The notes: generated from the sequence alone by a model not told the origin. Positions 18,091-27,850 are shown, counted from the first letter of the stretch. The stretch: 60,639 nt of DNA from Hydrogenophilales bacterium CG_4_10_14_3_um_filter_63_21 (GCA_002784045.1 PFJX01000040.1:1-60639), one strand, 5' to 3'. Made by a program: numbers and translations.

Positions 18091-19917
18091 ATGTGTGGCA
18101 TCGTCGGCGCCATCGCGCAACGCAACGTCGTTCCCATCCTGCTGGAGGGGCTGCGGCGCCTGGAATATCGTGGTTACGACTCGGCCGGTCTGGCGGTGTG
18201 CGGCGCCGATGGCGCCATGCGGCGCATCCGTTCGGTGGGCAAGGTGGCCAATCTCATCGAAATGGAACGCGTTAACCCGATTCCCGGCAACCTGGGCATC
18301 GCCCACACCCGCTGGGCCACCCATGGCATGCCGGCGGAGCGCAACGCGCACCCGCACATGAGTGGCGAGAAGGTCGCGGTGGTGCATAACGGCATCATCG
18401 AAAACCACGCCGAACTGCGCGCGGAACTGAGGGCTCAGGGCTATCGCTTCACCTCGGAAACCGATACCGAAGTGATCGCCCACTTGCTCGCGCACCTCCT
18501 GGAAAGCGAGCCCGATCTGCTCAAGGCTGTGCAGGCCGCCGCGCGGCGGCTGATCGGCGCCTACGGCCTGGCGGTGGCCAGCCCGGACGATCCGGAGCGG
18601 CTGATCGTCGCCCGTTCCGGCAGCCCGCTGGTGATTGGCATCGGCTTGGGCGAAAACTTTATCGCCTCCGACGTGTTCGCGTTGTTGCCGGTGACGCAGC
18701 GCTTCATCTTCCTGGAAGAAGGCGACATCGCCGAAATCCGCCGCGATGGCATCTCGATTTTCGACGCCGCTGGCTACCCGGCCGAACGCCCGGAACGTCT
18801 GTCGCTGCTTTCTGCGTCGACCATCGACAAGGGGCCTTACGCCCACTACATGCTCAAGGAAATCTTCGAGCAGCCGGCGGTGATCGCGGAAACGCTGGAA
18901 GGCCGCATTCACAAGGGGCGCCTGCTGGAGGAAAGCTTCGGCCACAAGGCACAGCAACTGTTCGATCAGGCGAAGGGGGTACATATCGTCGCCTGTGGCA
19001 CCAGCTACCACGCCGGCATGGTGGCCAAATACTGGCTGGAAGAAGCGGGCGTGCCCTGCCAGGTGGAAGTCGCCAGCGAATACCGCTACCGCCGGGTGGT
19101 GGTGCCGGAAGGCACCCTGTTTCTGTCCATCTCGCAATCGGGCGAGACCGCCGACACCCTGGCCGCCTTGCGCTTCGCCAAGACCGCCGGCTATGTCGGT
19201 AGCCTGGCGATCTGCAACGTGCCGGAATCGTCATTGACGCGCGAATCCGACGTCGCCCTGATGACCCGCGCCGGCCCCGAGATCGGGGTGGCCTCCACCA
19301 AGGCCTTCACCACCCAGCTCACCGCCTTGCGCCTGGTCACCCTGGCGTGCGCGCGGCGGCGCGGCATGACGGCGGAGCGGGAAGCGGTGCTGGTGGATGA
19401 GCTGCACGCCCTGCCGCGCCAGGTGGAAGTGGTGCTGTCGCTGTCGGACGCGGTCAAGGCCATGGCGGCCGCCTTCGCCGACAAGAAGGATGCCCTGTTC
19501 CTCGGGCGCGGGCCGTTCTATCCGGTGGCCCTGGAAGGCGCGCTGAAGCTCAAGGAAATCTCCTACATCCACGCCGAGGCCTATCCCGCCGGCGAACTGA
19601 AGCACGGCCCCCTGGCGCTGGTCGATGCCGACATGCCGGTGATCTGCGCGCTGCCCGACGACCCGCTGCTGGACAAGGTGCTGTCCAACTTGCAGGAAGT
19701 GCGCGCGCGCGGCGGTGAGCTGTTCCTGTTCTCCGACCAGACGGTAAAGATCGAACTGGATCGTTACCAGAACCTCACCCTGGCCGACATCTGTCCCAGC
19801 ACCGCGCCCATCGTCTACAGCATCCCGCTGCAATTGCTGGCCTACCATGTCGCGGTGCTGAAAGGCACTGATGTCGACCAGCCGCGTAATCTGGCCAAGT
19901 CGGTGACGGTGGAATAA
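18091..19917 (+). CDS. glmS: Glutamine--fructose-6-phosphate aminotransferase (isomerizing)
   Basis: 608 residues. The N-terminal glutaminase begins MCGIVGAI with nucleophile Cys2; two SIS domains follow (CGTSYHAG, SQSGETADTL), and the C-terminus DQPRNLAKSVTVE carries the isomerase-site lysine. It makes glucosamine-6-phosphate, the entry to cell-wall amino sugars. In E. coli the gene is controlled by small RNAs in its leader; with only 12 bp to glmU nothing similar is visible here. Confidence 0.98.
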   Translation: MCGIVGAIAQRNVVPILLEGLRRLEYRGYDSAGLAVCGADGAMRRIRSVGKVANLIEMERVNPIPGNLGIAHTRWATHGMPAERNAHPHMSGEKVAVVHNGIIENHAELRAELRAQGYRFTSETDTEVIAHLLAHLLESEPDLLKAVQAAARRLIGAYGLAVASPDDPERLIVARSGSPLVIGIGLGENFIASDVFALLPVTQRFIFLEEGDIAEIRRDGISIFDAAGYPAERPERLSLLSASTIDKGPYAHYMLKEIFEQPAVIAETLEGRIHKGRLLEESFGHKAQQLFDQAKGVHIVACGTSYHAGMVAKYWLEEAGVPCQVEVASEYRYRRVVVPEGTLFLSISQSGETADTLAALRFAKTAGYVGSLAICNVPESSLTRESDVALMTRAGPEIGVASTKAFTTQLTALRLVTLACARRRGMTAEREAVLVDELHALPRQVEVVLSLSDAVKAMAAAFADKKDALFLGRGPFYPVALEGALKLKEISYIHAEAYPAGELKHGPLALVDADMPVICALPDDPLLDKVLSNLQEVRARGGELFLFSDQTVKIELDRYQNLTLADICPSTAPIVYSIPLQLLAYHVAVLKGTDVDQPRNLAKSVTVE

Positions 19918-19976
19918 GGCGTTAACGAACGGCGGTGAGGGGGATGAAGCGCATCCAACGTCCACCGCCACACTAA

Positions 19977-21272
19977 ATGATCAACTCCGACTTGCTCGCC
20001 CGCAGCCTTGCCGCTGTCTGGCACCCGTGTACCCAGATGAAGCAACTGGAGCGGATGCCGCCTTTGGCCATCGCCCGTGGCGAGGGGCCGTGGCTGATCG
20101 ACTTTGCTGGGCGCCGCTATCTGGATGCCATTTCCTCCTGGTGGGTCAACCTGTTCGGCCACGCCAACCCGCGCATCAACGCCGCCCTGATCGACCAGCT
20201 TTCCCGCATTGAACACGTCATGCTTGCCGGCTGCACCCATGCGCCGGTGGTGGAACTGTCGGAACGCCTGGGGCGGCTCACCGGCCTGGGCCATGCCTTC
20301 TACGGTGCGGATGGCGCCAGTGCCACCGAGATCGCTCTGAAGATGAGCTTCCACTTCTGGCGTAACAGCGGGCGGCCGGAAAAAACCGGTTTCGTTTCGC
20401 TAGAGAACGGCTATCACGGTGAAACCCTGGGCGCCTTGTCAGTCACCGACGTGGCCCTGTTCAAGGACACCTACGCGCCGCTGCTGCGCATCAGCCATCA
20501 GGCGATGAGCCCGGATGCGCGCCTGGCCGCGCCCGGTGAAACGGCGGAAAGCTATGCCCTGCGCGCCGCCGCCGACCTGGAGGCCTATCTGGCCGCACAC
20601 GCCGACCGCACCGCCGCGATGATCCTGGAGCCCCTGGTGCAGGGCGCGGCCGGCATGGCCATGTATGCGCCGATTTATCTGCAACGGGTACGCGAACTTT
20701 GCGACCAGTACCAGGTACATCTGATCGCCGATGAAATCGCCGTCGGCTTCGGCCGCACCGGCACGCTGTTCGCCTGCGAGCAGGCGGCGATCAAAGCCGA
20801 CTTCCTCTGCCTGTCAAAAGGCCTCACCGGCGGCTATCTGCCCCTCTCCTGCGTGCTCACCACGGAGCGGGTTTACCAGGCGTTTTACGACGACGACGCT
20901 GCGCGCGGCTTCCTGCATTCCCACTCCTACACCGGCAACCCGCTCGCCTGCCGCGCCGCTCTGGCGGTGCTGGACATCTTCGAGCAGGACGACGTGATCG
21001 TGGCGAACCGCGCCAAGGCGGCGCGCTTCACGGAACGCCTGGGTGAAGTCGCCGCGCATCCGCGGGTCAGGAACTTCCGCCACCGCGGCATGATCTGGGC
21101 CTTCGACGTGGCCGACGCGGTACCCGGCTTCGCCAGCGAATTCCACCGCTGCGCCCTGGCGCGGGGGGTATTCATCCGCCCGATCGGCCGCAGCGTCTAT
21201 TTGATGCCGCCCTATGTGATCGAAGAGGCGGAAATGTGTCTGCTGGCCGAGACCACCTTGGCCTGCCTTTAA
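19977..21272 (+). CDS. bioA: Adenosylmethionine--8-amino-7-oxononanoate aminotransferase
   Basis: 431 residues, fold-type I PLP aminotransferase of the biotin pathway: HPCTQMKQLE near the N-terminus, SSWWVNLFGH, FYGADGASATEIALK, the PLP lysine in LSKGLTGGYLPLS and HSHSYTGNPLACRAAL are the BioA signature. It converts KAPA to DAPA with AdoMet as amino donor. No other bio gene is in the window. The ATG has no obvious Shine-Dalgarno; the 59-bp gap from glmS holds a loose inverted repeat. Confidence 0.96.
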   Translation: MINSDLLARSLAAVWHPCTQMKQLERMPPLAIARGEGPWLIDFAGRRYLDAISSWWVNLFGHANPRINAALIDQLSRIEHVMLAGCTHAPVVELSERLGRLTGLGHAFYGADGASATEIALKMSFHFWRNSGRPEKTGFVSLENGYHGETLGALSVTDVALFKDTYAPLLRISHQAMSPDARLAAPGETAESYALRAAADLEAYLAAHADRTAAMILEPLVQGAAGMAMYAPIYLQRVRELCDQYQVHLIADEIAVGFGRTGTLFACEQAAIKADFLCLSKGLTGGYLPLSCVLTTERVYQAFYDDDAARGFLHSHSYTGNPLACRAALAVLDIFEQDDVIVANRAKAARFTERLGEVAAHPRVRNFRHRGMIWAFDVADAVPGFASEFHRCALARGVFIRPIGRSVYLMPPYVIEEAEMCLLAETTLACL

Positions 21273-21285
21273 CCCGGAGAACCTT

Positions 21286-21720
21286 ATGCACCTTCGCGCC
21301 TTGCCCCTTCTGCTGGCCCTGATCGCCACCCCGCTTTATGCCGCTCACCCCGTGCTGGAACAGCGCGCTCCGATCCGCCTCACGGCGCAAGAAAAGTCGC
21401 ACATCCACCTGGAAATGCGCCTGTTCCTCTCCGCCACCCAGAAGATCGTTATCGGCGCCGCCGCCAACGACATGAAGATGCTGGCCCAGGCCGCGCGCGA
21501 AGGCGGCATGGCCGCCGCCCACGAGGTGCCCGCCGGCTTGCGCGCCAAACTGCCATTGGCATTCAAGCAGCTCGGCCACGCCACGCACCAGGGCTTCGAT
21601 GACCTGGCGCGCGACGCGGAAAGCCTGGGCGATGCCAATCACGCGCTCCAGCAACTCGGCGAGGTGATGAGCCACTGCGTGTCCTGCCACGCTTTGTACC
21701 GGATCGAAACACGTCACTGA
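21286..21720 (+). CDS. Periplasmic cytochrome c'-like protein
   Basis: 144 residues: a Sec signal peptide (cleavage after LYA), a four-helix-type mature part and a single heme-binding CVSCH motif close to the C-terminus, the arrangement of class II cytochromes c (c'/c556). It has only one CxxCH. Likely a periplasmic electron carrier or gas-binding protein; the partner is unknown. It lies 13 bp behind bioA with a small ribosome binding site (ggagaa) before the ATG. Confidence 0.85.
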   Translation: MHLRALPLLLALIATPLYAAHPVLEQRAPIRLTAQEKSHIHLEMRLFLSATQKIVIGAAANDMKMLAQAAREGGMAAAHEVPAGLRAKLPLAFKQLGHATHQGFDDLARDAESLGDANHALQQLGEVMSHCVSCHALYRIETRH

Positions 21721-21735
21721 GCCGCCAGCGCTGAC

Positions 21736-22092
21736 ATGGATATTTTCAATGTTTTCTACCTGGAAGCCTCGCGCCGCCTGCCACGCCTGCCGGCCGAGCA
21801 CCCGTGTTCACGCTTGCACGGGCATTCCTTCCGCGTCGAGGTATGGGTGTCCGGGCCGCTCGACCCGGAACTCGGCTGGGTATGCGACTTCGCCGACCTG
21901 CAGGCGGCCTGGCGGCCGATTCATGCGGCGCTGGACCATTGTTACCTGAACGACATCGCCGGCCTGGAGAATCCCACCAGCGAGCATCTCGCCATCTGGA
22001 TCTGGGATCGCCTGAAACCCATCCTGCCCGGCCTGGCCAAGGTTGGGGTGATGGAAACCCACGCTTCCGGCTGTCGTTACAGCGGGGTTTGA
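21736..22092 (+). CDS. queD: 6-carboxy-5,6,7,8-tetrahydropterin synthase (QueD)
   Basis: 118 residues. Zinc ligands and the catalytic cysteine are visible: EHPCSRLHGHSF, LDHCYLND, NPTSEHLA and ETHASGCRY. QueD converts 7,8-dihydroneopterin triphosphate to carboxytetrahydropterin on the way to preQ0 and queuosine. No other queuosine gene is adjacent. A strong palindrome follows the stop codon. Confidence 0.94.
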   Translation: MDIFNVFYLEASRRLPRLPAEHPCSRLHGHSFRVEVWVSGPLDPELGWVCDFADLQAAWRPIHAALDHCYLNDIAGLENPTSEHLAIWIWDRLKPILPGLAKVGVMETHASGCRYSGV

Positions 22093-22100
22093 ACCCCGGT

Positions 22101-22126
22101 AGGGTGCGCCGCGCGCGGCGCACCCT
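22101..22126. repeat. Perfect palindrome after queD
   Basis: agggtgcgccgcg/cgcggcgcaccct is a 13-bp perfect inverted repeat with no loop, located between the convergent queD and diguanylate cyclase genes. It resembles extragenic palindromes that mark convergent gene ends; no T-run follows. Confidence 0.7.
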
Positions 22127-22132
22127 ATGGAA

Positions 22133-23059
22133 TCAGTCGGCTGCGTCCTTCTTTTCCCACTCATCCCGCCATACGCAAACCTGGTTTCCCCCCTCGGCTT
22201 TGGCGATGAGTTGGGCGCGTTCCACCCGTTCCAGGGTTTCGTCGATGAAGAATATCGGTTCCAGGGCGACCACGCCGAAGGAGGCGGTGATTCGCAGGGT
22301 GTGGCCTTCCAGGGCGAAGGGGTGGTCGGCCAGGCTGATGCGCAGGCGGTCGATGAGGACGCCGGCCTGGATGATGTCGGTGCTGGGCAGGCAGAGCAGG
22401 AATTCCTCGCCGCCGATGCGGAAGATGGTGTCGTAGCGGCGCAGGTGGTCGGCGAAGAAACTGGCGACGGCTTTCAGCAGGGCGTCACCCAGGCGTTGCC
22501 CATGTTGTTCGTTGCAGCGGCCGAAGTCATCCAGGTCGGCGTAGCAGACGGCGCAGGGCAGATGGGTGCGCTGCACCCGTTCGATCTCTTCCGCCAGGCG
22601 CAGATTCACGGCCTGCCGGTTCCATACCCCGGTAAGGCTGTCGACCGCGCCGAGGCGCTCCATGAGATCGAGTTCCAGGCGGCGCAGCAGTTGCCGGAAA
22701 CGGGCGGCGACGGCGGTAAAGGCGTCGTAGTCCGCCCCCGGAACGGACTCGCCGGCCGCCTGGCGGGCGAGCAGGTGGCGGGCGATGTCGTGCATCGAGC
22801 GATGCGCGGATTCAATCGCGGCGATACTGGATTCCTCCGCCATAGGGGCTTCGGGCTTGGCGTAAACCTCCGCGTAGAACCAGACACCGAAACGGCAGCG
22901 AGTGTGGCTGTCCAGGGCCAGATCGTCGCCACTCGGGGTTTCCCGGCAGATCAGTTGCCGGTTGAAACGCGCCAGCCAGGCGGCATGGGCGGCGATGGCG
23001 CGATCGAGGCCGTGCAGGTGCGCCAGAGTGGCGCTGTTGTCTCGCGGGAGTGGGGTCAT
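22133..23059 (-). CDS. Zinc-sensing diguanylate cyclase (CZB-GGDEF, DgcZ-like)
   Basis: 308 residues. The N-terminal domain has the CZB zinc-site pattern H25, C55 (TRCRFGVWFY), H86 and H90 (SAHRSMH), as in E. coli DgcZ. The C-terminal GGDEF domain reads RIGGEEF with an intact product-inhibition site RxxD (RRYD) five residues upstream. The protein should make c-di-GMP, with zinc repressing activity if it works like DgcZ. It follows, on the same strand, a GGDEF-EAL gene with a 123-bp gap. Confidence 0.92.
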   Translation of the reverse strand: MTPLPRDNSATLAHLHGLDRAIAAHAAWLARFNRQLICRETPSGDDLALDSHTRCRFGVWFYAEVYAKPEAPMAEESSIAAIESAHRSMHDIARHLLARQAAGESVPGADYDAFTAVAARFRQLLRRLELDLMERLGAVDSLTGVWNRQAVNLRLAEEIERVQRTHLPCAVCYADLDDFGRCNEQHGQRLGDALLKAVASFFADHLRRYDTIFRIGGEEFLLCLPSTDIIQAGVLIDRLRISLADHPFALEGHTLRITASFGVVALEPIFFIDETLERVERAQLIAKAEGGNQVCVWRDEWEKKDAAD

Positions 23060-23182
23060 GGTTGGTGGCTCGCTACGGGGTGGTTAGGTGTGCCCCCGGC
23101 TCTGGAAAACCGCCAGAGCCGCCCCCCACGGGGGCCAAGTCGTTCTTGGGATGGCCCGGCGAACGGCTTGAGAGGCGAATGT

Positions 23183-25588
23183 TCATGCGGCATCGTGCAG
23201 CGCCGGGTGATCGGCCCGTGGCCGGTCGAGATGGTAGCCCTGGGCGAGATCGACGCCGAGCTCGGCGAGCAGGTTCAGGGTTGCTGCGTCTTCCACGAAT
23301 TCCGCCACCGTGCGTTTGCCGAGGCCGTGCGCGACTTCGACCATGCCACGCACAAAGACCTGGTTTTCATGGTCGTGAGGCAGGTCGCGAATGAACATGC
23401 CGTCGAGTTTGATGGTATCCACGCGGATGTGCTTGAGGTAGGCGAAGGAGGCGAAGCCGGCGCCGAAGTCGTCCAGGCAGACGCCACAGCCGGTGTCCCT
23501 CAGCGCGCTGATGAAGCGCTGGGCGTCGCTGAGATCAGACACGGCGGCGGTTTCCGTGACTTCGATCAAGAGGCGCGCCGGGTCGGTGTTCTGGCTGCGC
23601 AGCAGATCGGCGATGTGGCTGGGCAAGGAGGGGTCGTCGAGGGAGCGGCCGGAGAGGTTGACGGCGATGGCCGGCCCTTTCGGGTGGCGCGCGAGCAGGC
23701 GTACCGCCTGGGCCAGTACCCAGCGGTCGATTTCCAGTATCTTGTGGCTCTTTTCCGCCACTGGTATGAACAGGCCGGGCGCGACCAGTTCACCCGTGTT
23801 TTCGTCGCGCAGGCGGATCAGGGCTTCCAGGTGGCAGAGGCTGCGGTCGCGGACGTGGTAGACCCCCTGGAAGTGCAGTTCGAACAGGTCGTTGGCCAGC
23901 GCGCGCGCCAGGCGCTCATTCCAGGACAGGCGGTTGACCATTTCCGGCGCGGTATCGAGGTCGGCGCGATACAGGCGCCAGCCGTTCTTGCCGGCCTGTT
24001 TGGCCTGGTACATGGCGGCATCGGCACAGGCCACCAGTTGATCCTGGTCAATGGCATGGCGTGGATAGAGGGCAATGCCGAGGCTGGAGGAAATGTGCAG
24101 GGTTTGCCCATCGAAGTGGAAGGGAATCGCCGCGATGGCGCGCACGATGCGTTCCGCCAGCGCTTGCGCCTGGATGATTTCCGCGGAGGGCAAAAGCACG
24201 GCGAATTCGTCGCCGCCCAGGCGGAATAGCATTTCGTTCTTGCGGGTGAGGCCCAAGACTTCGCCGGCCACGCGGATCAACAGGGTGTCGCCGGCGGTGT
24301 GGCCGAAGTGGTCGTTGATCGCCTTGAATTCATCGAGATCGAAATACAGCAGCGCGGCGGGGCTACCCTGACGCGCGGATTCAGCCAGCGTGCGTTCCAG
24401 TTCGATCTGGAAACGGTAGCGGTTCAATAGCCCGGTGAGCGCGTCGCGCTCGGCCAGGTAGAGCAGTTGTTCGGCGTTCTGGCGTTCGTGCGTCACGTCT
24501 TCGTAAATCCAGAGCTGGCCGATGAAATGGCCGTCGCGCTCGCCTACCGGGTAGCTCGATTGGGTGGCGACGCGGCCATCCTTCATCAGGATGTCCAGGG
24601 TTTCGCCCGCTTCGCGCCCGGCCAGGAGGGTTTCGATGTGATCGGCGAACGGCCCGGGTTGCAGCGGTTGGCTGGCGCTGCTGGCGAACACCTCGCGCGG
24701 CGGCCAGCCCACCAGGTTCTGCGTTTCCGGAAGCAGCCAGAGCCGGTTGAAGGCGGGGTTGTGGTAGACCACGCGGCCATCCGCGCCGACGAACAGGATG
24801 CCCAGGTTCATCGCGGAGAGCAGGGCCTGCAGGCGGGCATGTTCGGCTTCCGACTCCGCCAGATAAGCCTGGGTGCGCGCTTCCGACTCCCGCAGCGCCG
24901 TGATGCGGCTGTGCAGTTGCCGCGCCATTTCCTGGAAGGCGCTGGACAGGCGGCCCACTTCGTCGCGCGCGGGGGCGGGCAGGCGGGCGGTGAAATCGCC
25001 TTCGGCCAATGCCCGGCTGGCCTCGGTCAGCAGCGCCAGACGCCGCGTCAGCAAGTAGCCGATCAGGGCGAGGGTGAGCAGGGTCAGCAGCAGGGCCGCT
25101 AGACCGATGTAGACGCCCTGGCGCAGCACGCGCGCTCGCGCTTCAGCGAGAAAACCGGTGGCAATGCCGAACTGTAGGCGCCCGTATTCGCTGCGGGCCA
25201 GATGAATGGGAATCGCCGTGTCATACACCGGATCAGTGACGCTCAGTTCGCCGTCCAACGCCGGCAGCGGCTCGCCGCGAGTGATCCCGGCGGCGGCCAG
25301 GCGGTGCCCATCCGGCCCCAGCAGAACCAGGTAACGATAGGCGTTGTTGCCGCGCGCTTCACTGAGGATGTCTTGCAGCGCGCCGTAGTCGCGTTGCATC
25401 AGAGGCGGCGCCAGGGCGGCATTGAGCAGGGGAATCGCGCTGTCTACCCGCAACCGGGTCTTGCCTAGGAGCTCCTCCTCGGTAAGACGCACACTGCTGA
25501 ATACCAGAAGGCCCAGGATCAACGCCTCGACTAGCAGGCCGGCGAGAGTGAGCTTGAGCCAGAGCGGCGGGTGCAGATAAGGGCGCAT
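23183..25588 (-). CDS. Membrane-bound GGDEF-EAL c-di-GMP protein with HAMP and PAS
   Basis: 801 residues: N-terminal membrane helix (about 10-30), periplasmic sensor region, second helix (about 165-187), HAMP, coiled coil, PAS, GGDEF (RLGGDEF intact; the inhibition site is RKNE instead of RxxD) and EAL (HLEALIR, DDFGAGFASF, KLDGMFI). The EAL residues needed for phosphodiesterase activity appear present, so it may synthesise or degrade c-di-GMP. The ATG overlaps the stop of the PhnD-like periplasmic protein gene (TGATG), suggesting that the binding protein feeds the sensor domain. Confidence 0.93.
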   Translation of the reverse strand: MRPYLHPPLWLKLTLAGLLVEALILGLLVFSSVRLTEEELLGKTRLRVDSAIPLLNAALAPPLMQRDYGALQDILSEARGNNAYRYLVLLGPDGHRLAAAGITRGEPLPALDGELSVTDPVYDTAIPIHLARSEYGRLQFGIATGFLAEARARVLRQGVYIGLAALLLTLLTLALIGYLLTRRLALLTEASRALAEGDFTARLPAPARDEVGRLSSAFQEMARQLHSRITALRESEARTQAYLAESEAEHARLQALLSAMNLGILFVGADGRVVYHNPAFNRLWLLPETQNLVGWPPREVFASSASQPLQPGPFADHIETLLAGREAGETLDILMKDGRVATQSSYPVGERDGHFIGQLWIYEDVTHERQNAEQLLYLAERDALTGLLNRYRFQIELERTLAESARQGSPAALLYFDLDEFKAINDHFGHTAGDTLLIRVAGEVLGLTRKNEMLFRLGGDEFAVLLPSAEIIQAQALAERIVRAIAAIPFHFDGQTLHISSSLGIALYPRHAIDQDQLVACADAAMYQAKQAGKNGWRLYRADLDTAPEMVNRLSWNERLARALANDLFELHFQGVYHVRDRSLCHLEALIRLRDENTGELVAPGLFIPVAEKSHKILEIDRWVLAQAVRLLARHPKGPAIAVNLSGRSLDDPSLPSHIADLLRSQNTDPARLLIEVTETAAVSDLSDAQRFISALRDTGCGVCLDDFGAGFASFAYLKHIRVDTIKLDGMFIRDLPHDHENQVFVRGMVEVAHGLGKRTVAEFVEDAATLNLLAELGVDLAQGYHLDRPRADHPALHDAA

Positions 25589-26430
25589 CAATGTGACAGG
25601 GCTTTGCGAGTGGCCTTGAGGTAGCCATCCGCACGCTTCATGCGCGCCTCGGTGGCGGCGACCACGCCGGTGTAGCCGATGTGGCTGAGAAAGTCGCTGC
25701 CTTCCGCCTCGCTCGGGAATTCCAGAAGCCACTTTTGCAGGCGTTCGACCTGCGCGCGCGGGGCATCGGGCCGGGCGAGAAAGACGAAAGCGGGAACGTC
25801 GGCGATGTGCTTTTGCGCCACCAGCTTGCTTCGCAGATACTCGGGAATCTGCAACATGCCCTGGCTGGTGGTCACGGCGGCGGCTGACAGGCCGGTAACC
25901 AGCGAATAGGCGGCGCTGGCGTGGGTGCGGTGCTCCGCGAGGCGGTAGTCACGCCCGGCTTCCAGGCCCTGGGCATCGAGATAGCTGAGCGTAGCCATGA
26001 CGGTGACGGCGAGGCGGTCGATCACCGCCAGTTGCTTGCCGCGCAGGTCGCCAACTTCGGCCAGCGGGTGATCGGACGAATAAACCAGCAGGGCATCATG
26101 ATCCGGAGTGAATTGCAGCAGCGGCTGGAAGCCGGCGTCTTTCTGCGCCAGGCGCGCGAAATGTGAAGGGGTGATGGTGAGGTCGAAGTCACCATTCAGG
26201 GTGCGCGTCTGGAAGCGCGCGAAGTCCGCCGCGCTCTCGATTCGCACCGGCTGTTGCAAATGTTTTTCCAGGTACGCGCGCAGCGGTTCATAACGCTCCG
26301 CCAGCACCCACGCACTGTGGACAGGCAACACGCCAATCGTGAATACCGGGGCGGCTTGCACGGAAAATCCCAGGAGGAGGCCCACTAGCGGGCCGAAAAG
26401 ACGCATGCACAGGCCGAAAGCGCGCGTCAT
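25588..26430 (-). CDS. PhnD-like periplasmic substrate-binding protein
   Basis: 280 residues with a signal peptide (cleavage near VQAAP) and a type II periplasmic binding protein fold of the phosphate/phosphonate (PhnD) class: TIGVLPVHS at the N-terminus, NGDFDLTITPSHFARL and YSSDHPL in the first lobe. No ABC permease or ATPase is adjacent. Instead it is translationally coupled to the membrane GGDEF-EAL protein downstream and to argA upstream (4-bp overlap), so a ligand-sensing role is more likely than transport. The ligand is unknown. Confidence 0.85.
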   Translation of the reverse strand: MTRAFGLCMRLFGPLVGLLLGFSVQAAPVFTIGVLPVHSAWVLAERYEPLRAYLEKHLQQPVRIESAADFARFQTRTLNGDFDLTITPSHFARLAQKDAGFQPLLQFTPDHDALLVYSSDHPLAEVGDLRGKQLAVIDRLAVTVMATLSYLDAQGLEAGRDYRLAEHRTHASAAYSLVTGLSAAAVTTSQGMLQIPEYLRSKLVAQKHIADVPAFVFLARPDAPRAQVERLQKWLLEFPSEAEGSDFLSHIGYTGVVAATEARMKRADGYLKATRKALSH

Positions 26431-27770
26431 GCCGCCGCCAACTTTTTCACCAGCACCTTGGAGCGCCGCTGCCAGTTGTACATGGCCTGGCGTGGCGCCG
26501 GCAGGTCTTCCGGGCCGCCCAGGGCAAAGCCGCGCTCGATGAACCAGTGCGCGGTACGGGTGGTGAGCACGAACAACTGGGTGAGGCCAAGTTCTCGCGC
26601 GGCTTCCTCGACCGTGGCGAGTAGCGCATCGCCGCGCCCGCCGCGCTGGAATTCCGGCGCCACCGCCAGACAGGCCATTTCTCCAGCGCCCGCGTCGGCG
26701 AAAGGATAGAGCGCCACGCAGCCGACGATGCGGCCATCCAGGTCATCGACAAAGAACTGTTCAACCTCCTGTTCCAGCCGCTCGCGCGAACGCCGCACCA
26801 GGATGCCGTCGGCTTCCAGCGGCTCGATCACCGAGAGAATGCCGCCGACGTCGTCGATGCCGGCCGGGCGCAGGCTTTCCACCGACTGGCGGGTGACCAT
26901 GGTGCCAACGCCGGCATGGGTAAACAGCTCCATCAACACGGCGCCATCGACATCCGCGCTGATCAGATGCACCTTGCCGACCCCTTTCTTGCAGGCGTGG
27001 GCGGCGTGCGGCAAATACAGTTTCATGTCGCCCTCCGGCAATTCCCGCAGCAGCCTGGGCACTTGCGCGGCGGTCACCCGGTTGATGCGGCGCCCCTTGG
27101 CATCTACCGTGTCGCCGTGGTCGAGGATGAACACCAGTTTGTCCGCGCCTAGGGCGATGGCGGCCTGGGTGGCCACTTCTTCCAGGGTCAGGTTGAACAC
27201 TTCCCCGGTGGGGGAATAGCCGAGCGGCGAGAGCAGGACGATCTCGCCGGCGTCTAGGCGATCGCGGATGGGGGCGACGGCGATCTTGCGCACCTCGCCG
27301 GTGAACAGCAGGTCGATGCCGTCCACCACGCCGGCCGGCTGCGCGGTGACGTAATTGCCGGAGGCGACGCGAATCTCGGCGCCGGCCATCGGCGTGTTGG
27401 GCAGGCCGACGGAGAGCAGGCTTTCGATGTCCACCCGCACCGAGCCGACCGCGTCCTTGACGTGTTCCAGGGCATCACCATCGGTCACCCGGCGGCCTTG
27501 CACATATTGCGCCGCGGTGGCCAGGCGCTCCTCCACCTGCGGCCGCACGCCATGCACCAGCACCAGGCGCACGCCGAGCGCGTTGAGCAGGTTGATGTCA
27601 TAGACCAGATCGACGAAATCCTCACGCAACATCGCCTCGCCACCGAAGGCCAGCACGAAAGTCTTGCCGCGAAACGCATGGATATAGGGCGCGGCCGCGC
27701 GAAACCACTCGACAAAGGCGCTGGCGTCCAAGGCTTTGTCGCGCGTTTTGGCGCCTATTTTGCTGTTCAC
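26427..27770 (-). CDS. argA: Amino-acid N-acetyltransferase (N-acetylglutamate synthase)
   Basis: 447 residues from the GTG (VNSKIGAK) that follows a purine-rich aaggtgggcgag; an ATG 13 codons further upstream is an alternative. The N-terminal amino-acid-kinase-like domain (FGGEAMLRED, VLVHGVRPQVEERL) carries arginine feedback control, and the C-terminal GNAT domain (VGCVALYPF, ACLAVAPEFQRGGRGDALL) transfers the acetyl group. This is the first step of arginine biosynthesis. Its stop overlaps the PhnD-like gene start by 4 bp. Confidence 0.94.
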   Translation of the reverse strand: MNSKIGAKTRDKALDASAFVEWFRAAAPYIHAFRGKTFVLAFGGEAMLREDFVDLVYDINLLNALGVRLVLVHGVRPQVEERLATAAQYVQGRRVTDGDALEHVKDAVGSVRVDIESLLSVGLPNTPMAGAEIRVASGNYVTAQPAGVVDGIDLLFTGEVRKIAVAPIRDRLDAGEIVLLSPLGYSPTGEVFNLTLEEVATQAAIALGADKLVFILDHGDTVDAKGRRINRVTAAQVPRLLRELPEGDMKLYLPHAAHACKKGVGKVHLISADVDGAVLMELFTHAGVGTMVTRQSVESLRPAGIDDVGGILSVIEPLEADGILVRRSRERLEQEVEQFFVDDLDGRIVGCVALYPFADAGAGEMACLAVAPEFQRGGRGDALLATVEEAARELGLTQLFVLTTRTAHWFIERGFALGGPEDLPAPRQAMYNWQRRSKVLVKKLAAA

Positions 27771-27850
27771 CTCGCCCACCTTTCCTATCTCCGATTCCCG
27801 AATACCCAAGTGCCCGCGATGTTAGCGTGAAACAAGCTCACGGCCCCAGC

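Noticed and set aside
22127-24229. Open reading frame of 700 codons on the + strand
   Set aside because: It lies antisense to two clear GGDEF genes; long antisense frames are common at this GC content. The same applies to long minus-strand frames over hemC, the nuclease gene, tkt, pgk and pyk.
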